Part shown: positions 13,971 through 20,894 of the stretch, piece after piece
How positions within the stretch are numbered: position 1 is the first letter of the stretch
Layout: each line of letters starts with the position of its first letter
Origin: WJLY01 sp964562405
GTDB lineage: Bacteria > Joyebacterota > Joyebacteria > Joyebacterales > Joyebacteraceae
DNA: 22,460 nucleotides
NCBI GenBank assembly: GCA_964562405.1
Contig: CAZLTC010000040.1
Location: forward strand, 1-22,460
Reading direction: 5' to 3'
Translations under genes and position numbers: made by a program
The notes under the pieces: generated by a model
Databases searched by the model: none
Told to the model about the DNA's origin: nothing
What the model saw: the letters and a program-made list of their open reading frames with translations, nothing else

Positions 13971-14116
13971 AATGTCCCACCTCCGTTGCAGCCTGGACGA
14001 GCCACGGCGTCCTTCTCCAGGTGGTTCTCATGCAAGCGGCGTACCAAGAGGGCTCGCTCGCTGGCGCAGGCCTGGGCGACGCAGTCCGTGGGGGCGACCG
14101 GCTACCGTGACGGAAC

Positions 14117-14153
14117 GACAAAGAGAGAGGGCCGACCACCGGGCCGGCCCTCT
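14117..14153 (-). terminator. Rho-independent terminator of the M14 carboxypeptidase gene
   Basis: AGAGGGCCG (14126-14134) pairs with CGGCCCTCT (14145-14153), nine perfect base pairs and a 10-base loop. On the minus strand it is followed by CTCTTTGT. It lies 24 bases after the stop codon. Confidence 0.8.
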
Positions 14154-14177
14154 TATCGTTCAGAGTGTGAAGTCTGT

Positions 14178-16802
14178 CTAGCGTAGAAGCATGAGCTTGC
14201 CGCGGCGCGTCCCGGAGTCGGCGCGGAGACGGACGAAGTACAGGCCGCTCCCGACCCTCAGGCCCGACTCGTCACGACCGTCCCACGTCACGCTGTTCTC
14301 ACCGGGTCCGCGCTCGCCGCTGAGGAGCGTCCGAACGAGGCGACCGTCCACGCTGTAGACAGCCAGCTCGACCCTCTGGACGCTCGGAAGCGAGAACGAG
14401 AGCTCGGTCTGGGAGCGGAACGGATTGGGCCGCGCCGGACTCAGGGCCAGCCTCGGCAGACCCTGCTCGACCGAGCTGGACTCAACGGTGAACGAGGCGG
14501 TGTCCATGAGGAGACCGCGCGCGCTGCCATCGTCCGCGTAGGCCGTCCACCAGTAGTCGCCATCGGTCAGCGGCGTGTCGACGGTCCAGGACGTCGTCCC
14601 GCCGCCCTCCGCCACGCCTGAGGCCGATGCGACCTCGACGGTCCGGAGCTCGTCGGAGTACACGATGAACGTGTAGGTCAGGATGTCACCTCCGTCTGGG
14701 TCGGTGGCGTTCGACACGACGAGGTCGGGCGTCGACGTCTGGATGGAGCCTCCGTTCGTGGGTTCGGAGAGGGTCGGCTTCGAGGGAGGCGTGTTGCCCA
14801 CAGGCGGCCCCAGCAACTCCACGTCATCGACGTACCACCCGTCGTCTACCACGTATGTATCCGTCTGCAGTCTGAACCGGACCTTGAAGTCCGACGTGCA
14901 GTACTCCTCGGCGATCGGTAGCTCGGTGAGCTGCCACGCTATGTTGCCGTCGTACCGCGGTCCCACCTGATACCAGTTCGTGCCGCCGTCGGGAGAGACC
15001 TCGACGTAGCAGTAGTCGTAGTCGTCTTCCGTCATGACCCTGTGCCAGAACGTGAGGAGCGCCTGGCTCGCGTGCGACAGGTCCACGGGACTCGCCAGCT
15101 CTATCCAGGTGTTCCGGCTGTTCCCGTAGTTGCCGATGGGGCTGTCCGCGTACGAGTAGCTTCCGGAATGGAAGCTGATGGTCGACGTTCCCCAGTAGCC
15201 GTCGTTCTCCAACCAGTTGCCGGTTCCTGACTCCATGTCGTCCGCGAACAGCACATCCAGGTCGCCGACGAGCCAGGAGAAGTGCTCCTCGGCATGGAAC
15301 CCGTCGCCATCTAGGAGCATCGTGACGGCGATCGAGTGGCCGTCCGGCACCGGAGAGTCGATCGAGAACGACATCGGGTCGGACGAGTTGTCTGCGCTCG
15401 CTCGCGCTCCGAGATTCCCGAAGGAGCTCTGAGCGTCGATGAGCTCGACGTACGGATCGCTCGTAATGAGAGTTGCCGTGACGTTGTTCACCGGATCGTA
15501 CACACCGTCGTTCGTGACGGTCAACGTGAGGTCGAGCATCTCCCCCGGCTCCGGGTCCTGGTCGTTGTCGCCACCGGTGAACGTCAGGTCGGCCACCGAC
15601 AGATACGGGCCGACCATCCTGGTCGTGTAGATCTGAGGCCACAGGTTCTCGGCACGAAGCCCGGGGATCTCGCTCTCGAGGGGCCAGAAGTCGCTGCCGC
15701 CCACCTCGATGCAGGCCGCCAGAACGCCAAGGTGCTCGTAGACCCAGTCGGTCGTCGTACCGGAGCAGCTGTACCAGAGGATGTCTCCGGCCTGGCCGAC
15801 GTCGTATCCGTTGTCGCGCGCCATCTCGTTGCCGATGGCCATGAGCAGATCATGGTCCGGGGTCTGGATGGCCGTCGTGTAGCCCCACGGGATCAGGACC
15901 GCCGCCGACACCGAGTGGAACGACAGATTGAACTTGAGGTCGCGCGACTCCAGGAAGTCCGTGTACGCCTGGACCTCGGGCTCGGACTCCGCGTACTCGC
16001 CGCAGTAGGTCTCCTCGCACGGATCGAGCGGAGAGCCGACCTCGCTCCAGTGCGTGTCGTAGTTCCTGTTGGGGTCGACGCCGTAACACGAAGAGCCCAC
16101 GTTGTCACGCCTGTTCTTGCGCCACATGCCACCGCCGTTAGGGCTCATGAGCTCGTTGTACAGGTAGCCATCAGGGTTGATGATGGGGACGAAGAAGATC
16201 TCGCGATTGTCCACCAGATACGTGGCCTCAGGGTCGGTCCCGTAGTTCTGGCACAGCCACTCCATGTACTCCATCTGGACTTCTACGCCGATCGGCTCGC
16301 GCGCGTGATGCACGCCGTCGAACACGATCTCCGGCTCCGGCTCGTCGACGTTGGGATTGTCCGAGATCTTTATGGCCCAGATGTCGTTCCCCTCGCCCGT
16401 GGTGCCGATCGAGAACTTCTCGGTCACGATGGACGGGTAGTTCGCGTATAGGTCGTCGAGGAAGTCCTCGGTCTCGGAATACGTGTGGAAGTCGCCGAAG
16501 TTCTCTCCCCTGATGCGGCTGGAGTAGAACTGCTGCATGTCCTCCACCTCAACGACCACGTTGTAGCCGCGGGACCGTATGTCGGCGAGCTGCTCGTCGT
16601 CGGTCACGATGGTGACGCCGACGCCGGGCTTCGCGTACATGACGTCGAGCCCGGGAGTGCTCATGAACTCCTCGAATTCCTTCATGGAGCCGAACTCGAC
16701 TCTTGCCTTGATGTACTGCTGCTGCGGTTGGTCGGCCATCGCGCCGGCGGCGAATGCACCCAGCGCCAGGACGGCCAGAAGAACGGATATGAAGCGTGTC
16801 AT
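14178..16802 (-). CDS. Secreted M14 zinc carboxypeptidase with C-terminal sorting-type domain
   Basis: The 874-residue protein starts at ATG 16802 behind GGAGGGAG. Residues 1-23 are a signal peptide ending in AMA|D. The M14 catalytic domain spans about 105-400. Zinc ligands are H166 and E169 (HHAREP) and H296 (LSFHS). Substrate-binding N245 and R246 lie in DPNRNYD, and the catalytic glutamate is E366 (CIEVGG). A beta domain follows (about 400-510). Next is a MAM-like region (about 518-665) starting FADDMESG and containing WYVDDVEL, as in immune-inhibitor-A-type proteins. Then comes a fibronectin-like module (672-775). The final FlgD-like tail has RPNPF, VTWDGRDESG and GKLMLLR. It removes C-terminal residues from peptides outside the cell; exact specificity is unclear. 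It is monocistronic by promoter and terminator. Confidence 0.95.
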   Translation of the reverse strand: MTRFISVLLAVLALGAFAAGAMADQPQQQYIKARVEFGSMKEFEEFMSTPGLDVMYAKPGVGVTIVTDDEQLADIRSRGYNVVVEVEDMQQFYSSRIRGENFGDFHTYSETEDFLDDLYANYPSIVTEKFSIGTTGEGNDIWAIKISDNPNVDEPEPEIVFDGVHHAREPIGVEVQMEYMEWLCQNYGTDPEATYLVDNREIFFVPIINPDGYLYNELMSPNGGGMWRKNRRDNVGSSCYGVDPNRNYDTHWSEVGSPLDPCEETYCGEYAESEPEVQAYTDFLESRDLKFNLSFHSVSAAVLIPWGYTTAIQTPDHDLLMAIGNEMARDNGYDVGQAGDILWYSCSGTTTDWVYEHLGVLAACIEVGGSDFWPLESEIPGLRAENLWPQIYTTRMVGPYLSVADLTFTGGDNDQDPEPGEMLDLTLTVTNDGVYDPVNNVTATLITSDPYVELIDAQSSFGNLGARASADNSSDPMSFSIDSPVPDGHSIAVTMLLDGDGFHAEEHFSWLVGDLDVLFADDMESGTGNWLENDGYWGTSTISFHSGSYSYADSPIGNYGNSRNTWIELASPVDLSHASQALLTFWHRVMTEDDYDYCYVEVSPDGGTNWYQVGPRYDGNIAWQLTELPIAEEYCTSDFKVRFRLQTDTYVVDDGWYVDDVELLGPPVGNTPPSKPTLSEPTNGGSIQTSTPDLVVSNATDPDGGDILTYTFIVYSDELRTVEVASASGVAEGGGTTSWTVDTPLTDGDYWWTAYADDGSARGLLMDTASFTVESSSVEQGLPRLALSPARPNPFRSQTELSFSLPSVQRVELAVYSVDGRLVRTLLSGERGPGENSVTWDGRDESGLRVGSGLYFVRLRADSGTRRGKLMLLR

Positions 16803-16903
16803 CGGAGACTCCCTCCGCGTCTGGAAGGCCAAGTCGGGCGCCAGGGACGACGGTCGCCGTCCCTCACGCCCGAGGGAATCGGTCAGATACCACCTAAGAT
16901 CCT

Positions 16904-16932
16904 ATGATAGCACAGATTACGGAGTGAATCAA
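16904..16932 (-). promoter_or_regulatory. Sigma70-type promoter with extended -10 for the M14 gene
   Basis: TTGATT (16927-16932), 17 bases, TATCAT (16904-16909), preceded by TGC so that the -10 is of the extended TGN type. Predicted start is near 16897, leaving a leader of about 95 bases. Confidence 0.8.
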
Positions 16933-17030
16933 TGTTCACGGGGGACACGACGACGACGTGGCTCCAAAGAACCTGCGCTGTGCGGGTCTGGACAGAGCAT
17001 TCACGGCGGCCGTCCGGGGCGCTCGACCGC

Positions 17031-17819
17031 TCAGAGCCCGGCTCCGAGTACGAAGGCGCTGCCGTCGGGGACGGCACTCCACTCGACGTCTAGACCCGTG
17101 ATGACTTCCGACGATGCGACCTCAAACCCCTCTCCCCTCCCGCACCAGAGCGTGTAGTAGCGGGGACAGGTGCTGCCGGGCGCCATGCGTGCGTGCCCGA
17201 CGACCGTCTCGCCAGCCACCATGAAGCAGTTCAGGCACGTGAAATCGCGGACTCTCTTCAGTGGTTCCACGACCGAGTCCGAAGGGCGGTCCGGATCGAA
17301 TCTCGAGAGCAGGTGAAGGAAGAGACGTTCCGAATCGATCGCGCCGGAGGGCGACAGTCGAGCGTCCCAGTCGAGTTGTGCCAGGTCGCGGACCTCTCCG
17401 TTGTGACAGAATGCGTAATCGACGCCCCTCCACGCGGCTCTGAAGGGGTGCGTGTTCTCCAGCGCGATCGTGTCCCGCTGTTTGGTTCTGCGAGCATGCA
17501 GGATGAGCATGCGCCTCGCCGGATCGAACGTGGCTTCGCCGCCGAGCCCATCCGGGTGAGCAGCGCGGCCCGGCACGCGCAGCTCGGCCACCAGTGCCTC
17601 CAGCCGGCCGTCGGCGAAGCAAGGCAACGTGCTGCGGCGGATCGAGAGCCCATGGGGCGTCAGGAAGGCCGCGCCCCAGCCGCAGTCGTGCAGAACGTCC
17701 CGGCCCAGACTCCTGTGCTCGTGGTCGTAGGCTGGATTCTCATTGAGGGACATCGAGCGCAGCCCCCCGAAGAGAGGCTCGACCGGGAATCTCCCGACTG
17801 CCGCTATCATCCTGCACAT
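17031..17819 (-). CDS. Class II glutamine amidotransferase (YafJ/EgtC-like)
   Basis: The 262-residue protein starts at ATG 17819, so that the predicted N-terminal nucleophile cysteine is residue 2 (MCRMIAAVG). The frame could extend nine codons upstream, but that would bury the cysteine. Other family features are HARR followed by NTHPF, the oxyanion-region FCHNGEVRDL, and a later VGHARM-containing strand. These fit the stand-alone GATase_4/GATase_6 type, which hydrolyses glutamine or a gamma-glutamyl bond. EgtC (ergothioneine pathway) and YafJ are the nearest named members, but no ergothioneine genes are near. It is a single-gene unit, divergent from the arginine decarboxylase operon. An additional short cysteine cluster, CLNC, is present near the C-terminal third. 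Confidence 0.9.
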   Translation of the reverse strand: MCRMIAAVGRFPVEPLFGGLRSMSLNENPAYDHEHRSLGRDVLHDCGWGAAFLTPHGLSIRRSTLPCFADGRLEALVAELRVPGRAAHPDGLGGEATFDPARRMLILHARRTKQRDTIALENTHPFRAAWRGVDYAFCHNGEVRDLAQLDWDARLSPSGAIDSERLFLHLLSRFDPDRPSDSVVEPLKRVRDFTCLNCFMVAGETVVGHARMAPGSTCPRYYTLWCGRGEGFEVASSEVITGLDVEWSAVPDGSAFVLGAGL

Positions 17820-17870
17820 GGCGGTCCCCTGGCCGTGGGCTCCCAAGAAGGTGGCCTCCTACGCAGGAAG

Positions 17871-17900
17871 ACTATAGCCGGGGAGAACGGCTCCGGTCAA
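17871..17900 (-). promoter_or_regulatory. Sigma70-type promoter for the amidotransferase
   Basis: TTGACC (17895-17900), 18 bases, TATAGT (17871-17876) on the minus strand. The leader is about 45 bases. Together with the plus-strand promoter at 18007 this accounts for the 339-base gap between the two divergent genes, in which nothing else is seen apart from the decarboxylase leader. Confidence 0.8.
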
Positions 17901-18006
17901 TCGGCGCGGGCAGCGGCAGCCCGTCCACACCCCGCCGACCGGCGCTTGCCGTCCGCGCTTTGCGAACCGGGCCGGTCGTGCTCCGGATGAGAGACCGCTA
18001 GACTCG

Positions 18007-18036
18007 TTGACACCGCCGCCTGCCCGCTCCTATACT
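18007..18036 (+). promoter_or_regulatory. Sigma70-type promoter for the arginine-to-putrescine operon
   Basis: TTGACA (18007-18012), 18 bases, TATACT (18031-18036). The predicted start near 18043 leaves a leader of about 115 bases before the GTG at 18159. Confidence 0.85.
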
Positions 18037-18158
18037 TGGCCTCGCCGTGGCGCGTCTGTGGTAGTGCAGGAGGCACGGCGTGAGGCAACGGGTTGGGAGA
18101 CATGGTCTTGGCGTGCCGGCGTCCCGGACACGGCGCACGGCGCACGAGGAGATGAGAA

Positions 18159-18725
18159 GTGAATCCAAGAAGCGAGATATTCCTCACAAAGGGCCGTGGC
18201 AAGCACAAGGAGCGACTCGCCAGTTTCGAGATGGCGCTTCGCGACGCCGGGCTCGCGACCTTCAACCTCGTCCGGGTCTCCAGCATTCTCCCCCCCGGCG
18301 CCAGGATGGTCACACGCGCGTCCGGTCTGTCCGAACTCACGCCCGGGCAGATAGTCTTCACCGTCATGTCCGACAACACGACGAACGAGGCGCACCGCCT
18401 GGTGGCCGCGTCGGTGGGAATAGCGAAGCCTAGGGATCCCGAACGCTACGGCTATCTCTCGGAGCACCACAGCTTCGGTCAGCGCGAGAAGGTGGCGGGC
18501 GACTACGCGGAGGACCTCGCCGCTGAGATGCTTGCCACGACGCTCGGCGTCCCGTTCGACCCTGATGCCAGCTACGACGAGCGCAAGGAAATCTGGCGAA
18601 TCAGCGACGAGATCGTCAGAACGAGCAGCATCACGCAGACCGCGGTCGGCGACAAGGCCGGCCTGTGGACCACCGTGGTGGCCGCGGCGGTGTTCGCCGT
18701 GCCACCGCTGCCGCTGCATCTCTAG
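18159..18725 (+). CDS. pdaD: Pyruvoyl-dependent arginine decarboxylase
   Basis: The 188-residue protein starts at GTG 18159, with GAGGAG seven bases upstream. It belongs to the PvlArgDC family, which cleaves itself at a Ser-Ser bond to make a pyruvoyl group and needs no pyridoxal phosphate. The cleavage site VSSILPP places the serine pair at residues 41-42. Other conserved parts are EFA-type GYLSEHHSFGQ, ELTPGQIVFTVMSDN and the C-terminal TAVGDKAGLWTTVVAAAVF. The reaction is arginine to agmatine and CO2. The next gene, 82 bases downstream, encodes agmatinase, which uses agmatine. Length is normal for bacterial members. Expression is likely from the promoter at 18007; no riboswitch is recognised. 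Confidence 0.95.
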   Translation: MNPRSEIFLTKGRGKHKERLASFEMALRDAGLATFNLVRVSSILPPGARMVTRASGLSELTPGQIVFTVMSDNTTNEAHRLVAASVGIAKPRDPERYGYLSEHHSFGQREKVAGDYAEDLAAEMLATTLGVPFDPDASYDERKEIWRISDEIVRTSSITQTAVGDKAGLWTTVVAAAVFAVPPLPLHL

Positions 18726-18760
18726 CTCGCCGGACCCGACAGACACTTCATCGCGGAAAC

Positions 18761-18785
18761 CGCCTCGGGGCTCCGCTCCGAGGCG
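18761..18785 (+). repeat. Intercistronic hairpin between decarboxylase and agmatinase genes
   Basis: CGCCTCGG (18761-18768) pairs with CCGAGGCG (18778-18785), eight perfect base pairs around a 9-base loop. No U-tract follows, so it is more likely an mRNA-stability or translation element than a terminator. Confidence 0.45.
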
Positions 18786-18807
18786 CCGCAGTTGGAGGCC
18801 CAGCAGC

Positions 18808-19722
18808 ATGCCGTCAGGAACACACGACGGGGGCGCATTCCTCAAACTTCCCCCTGAGATGTCTGACCCCGCTACCTCTAAGGTGATGGTCCTGCCCATC
18901 CCGTACGAGGCCTCGACAAGCTACATCGAGGGCACGGAACTCGGGCCGGCGGCCATCATCGAGGCCTCAGAACAGGTCGAGTGGTACGATGAGTCGCGTT
19001 GCGACGAGCCGTGCCGCGCCGGGATACACACGCTTCCGGCGATCGAGTGCGGCGGCACACCGCCCGAGGTGATCGCCCGAATACGCAACGAGGTATCTCG
19101 ACACGTCGCCGCCGGGCGCTTCGTCCTGTCCTTCGGCGGGGAGCACACGGTCACGATCGGCTGCGTCGAAGGGGCGGCACAGTCGGAGCCGATCACGGTC
19201 GTGCAGATAGACGCCCACGCCGACCTCCGCGACGAGTTCCACGAATCGCCTTGGAGCCACGGGTGCGTCATGAGGCGGCTGTCGGACAGGTTCCAGATCG
19301 TGCAGCTGGGGATACGCTCGATGTCGGCCGGTGAAGCGGTCTTCGCCGACGGCGCGACGGGGATCACGTGCATCCAGGGAAGACACATAGCCGCGGCCCG
19401 GCGGGAGAAGGACGGCAGCGCCGCGTGGGCAGAGAAGGCGATCCAGGCCATCGGCACAGACCGGGTCTACCTCACGATCGATCTCGACGGGCTGGACCCC
19501 TCGGTGATACCAGCCGTGGGCACGCCCGAGCCGGGCGGACTGCTGTGGCACGAGACGCTCGCATTTGTGAAAACGCTCTTCGAATCCAGGAAGGTCGTCG
19601 CGGCGGACATTGTCGAGCTCTGCCCGATCCCGGGATTCATAGCATCTGACTTCGCGTCGGCCCGCCTGGCCTACAAGGTCGCCGGCCACGCCATCAGAGC
19701 GGCCACGCCGCCGGCGTCCTAG
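18808..19722 (+). CDS. speB: Agmatinase (ureohydrolase family)
   Basis: The 304-residue protein starts at ATG 18808, with GGAGG nine bases upstream; the frame is open further upstream, overlapping the decarboxylase gene, but without a better start. The binuclear manganese ligands of the ureohydrolase family are all present: H113 (GGEHT), D135, H137 and D139 (DAHADL), and D225 and D227 (DLDGLDP). WSHGCVMRR and the VELCP strand also match. The family includes arginase, agmatinase and formiminoglutamase. Agmatinase is chosen because the gene follows an arginine decarboxylase that makes agmatine. The reaction is agmatine plus water to putrescine and urea. It converges on the flavoprotein gene with 14 bases between stops. 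Confidence 0.93.
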   Translation: MPSGTHDGGAFLKLPPEMSDPATSKVMVLPIPYEASTSYIEGTELGPAAIIEASEQVEWYDESRCDEPCRAGIHTLPAIECGGTPPEVIARIRNEVSRHVAAGRFVLSFGGEHTVTIGCVEGAAQSEPITVVQIDAHADLRDEFHESPWSHGCVMRRLSDRFQIVQLGIRSMSAGEAVFADGATGITCIQGRHIAAARREKDGSAAWAEKAIQAIGTDRVYLTIDLDGLDPSVIPAVGTPEPGGLLWHETLAFVKTLFESRKVVAADIVELCPIPGFIASDFASARLAYKVAGHAIRAATPPAS

Positions 19723-19736
19723 CCGAGTCCGGCTCG

Positions 19737-20870
19737 TCATTGCCGATGACGACCGCTCTGTGACGTATCGACACTGAGCCTCCCTCCGGCCCCCGATGGG
19801 GTCTCCCACCACCCGAGCCTTCTGACGACGAACCTGGCGGGTGGGAAGGCAGCCGCCCTTCTCATTCCACCCGGCCCCAGCGAGTACATCAGGTTGCCGA
19901 TGGCCTTGAGCCTGGCCAGCTGCGGCCTGATGTGAGAGCGGACGGCCGCGCCGTAGGCGGTCGACGCCCCGGCTCCGCCCTCAAGCGCCGCGGCGACCGC
20001 CTCGGCCGCTGCGCGGCCGCTGGTCATGGCGTACGAGATCCCCTCACCGGTGATCGGGTCAGCGAACCCCGCCGCGTCACCGACGAGGAGCACTCTGCTG
20101 TCTCCCGGCCGCCTTCGACGCGCGGAGCCGGGGATGGGAGCAGCGTAGGGTCCACGCAACTTCCACCCAGCGAAGTGCGAGTCTACGAATCGACGGAGGT
20201 CGTCCAGGAGCCAACGCCCCATTGGAATCTGCGAGTAGATCCCCACATTCAGATGGTCCCGTTTGGGGAAGACCCACGCGTAGCCGCGTCGCGTCGCGGT
20301 CGGATCAAAGACGAGGGTCCCGCGGTGGGTCTCGAGTTCGGCCGGAGAGCGGGGGAACGCTCTCACGTACGCGGCCCCGCACAGCCCCTGGGTGCCGGCG
20401 CCCGTGCGTCGCGCGACAACGCTGAGCGGACCGTCGGCTCCCACGAGGTATCCGCACTCCACCGTCCGGCCTCCCGCATTCACGACGACGCGGCCGGACT
20501 CGCTCGTCACGTCGCGCAGGGCCGTCCCGAACTCGATACGAGCGCCGGCCTCAGCCGCCCGGCGAACCAGCAGCGAGTCCAGCTCCCTTCTCGTCGTGGT
20601 CGTGACCAACGGTGCGTCGGACTCCCACACGAGCACGGTTCCGCCAAGCTCGATCCTCAGGCGACGTGCAGTGTCGTGCGCTATGAGCCCGGCGTCGCCG
20701 CCGAGGAGTTCGAGCGCGGCCTCGGTAAGCCCGGCCGCGCACGGCTTCGACCGGGGAAATCTCGCGCGCTCCAGCGCGAACACCGAGAGGCCCAACTCAG
20801 CGGCGCGGCCGGCGCAGCTTGCGCCGGCCGGACCGCACCCCGCCACAACAAGATCGAATCGCTCACTCAT
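19737..20870 (-). CDS. Geranylgeranyl-reductase-family FAD-dependent oxidoreductase
   Basis: The 377-residue protein starts at ATG 20870 with only a weak GGCGGG upstream. An N-terminal dinucleotide fold (FDLVVAGCGPAGAS) binds the FAD adenosine part. SKPCAAGLT (about 41-49) is the family K-x-C-x-x-G-type motif. GADGPLSVVAR and LLVGDAAGFADPITGEGISYA are the second and third FAD motifs. The family reduces double bonds of isoprenoid chains in lipids, quinones or chlorophyll, and some members act in other dehydrogenations, so the substrate is not assigned. It starts 24 bases after the stop of the metallophosphoesterase gene and is probably co-transcribed with it. Confidence 0.9.
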   Translation of the reverse strand: MSERFDLVVAGCGPAGASCAGRAAELGLSVFALERARFPRSKPCAAGLTEAALELLGGDAGLIAHDTARRLRIELGGTVLVWESDAPLVTTTTRRELDSLLVRRAAEAGARIEFGTALRDVTSESGRVVVNAGGRTVECGYLVGADGPLSVVARRTGAGTQGLCGAAYVRAFPRSPAELETHRGTLVFDPTATRRGYAWVFPKRDHLNVGIYSQIPMGRWLLDDLRRFVDSHFAGWKLRGPYAAPIPGSARRRRPGDSRVLLVGDAAGFADPITGEGISYAMTSGRAAAEAVAAALEGGAGASTAYGAAVRSHIRPQLARLKAIGNLMYSLGPGGMRRAAAFPPARFVVRRLGWWETPSGAGGRLSVDTSQSGRHRQ

Positions 20871-20894
20871 CGCACCCGCCGCCGGGCCGTCAGA

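Noticed and set aside
15336..16451. Plus-strand open frame of 371 codons
   Set aside because: It is antisense to the catalytic domain of the M14 carboxypeptidase. Composition is biased (RVDLVV-type repeats) and there is no domain or ribosome-binding site.
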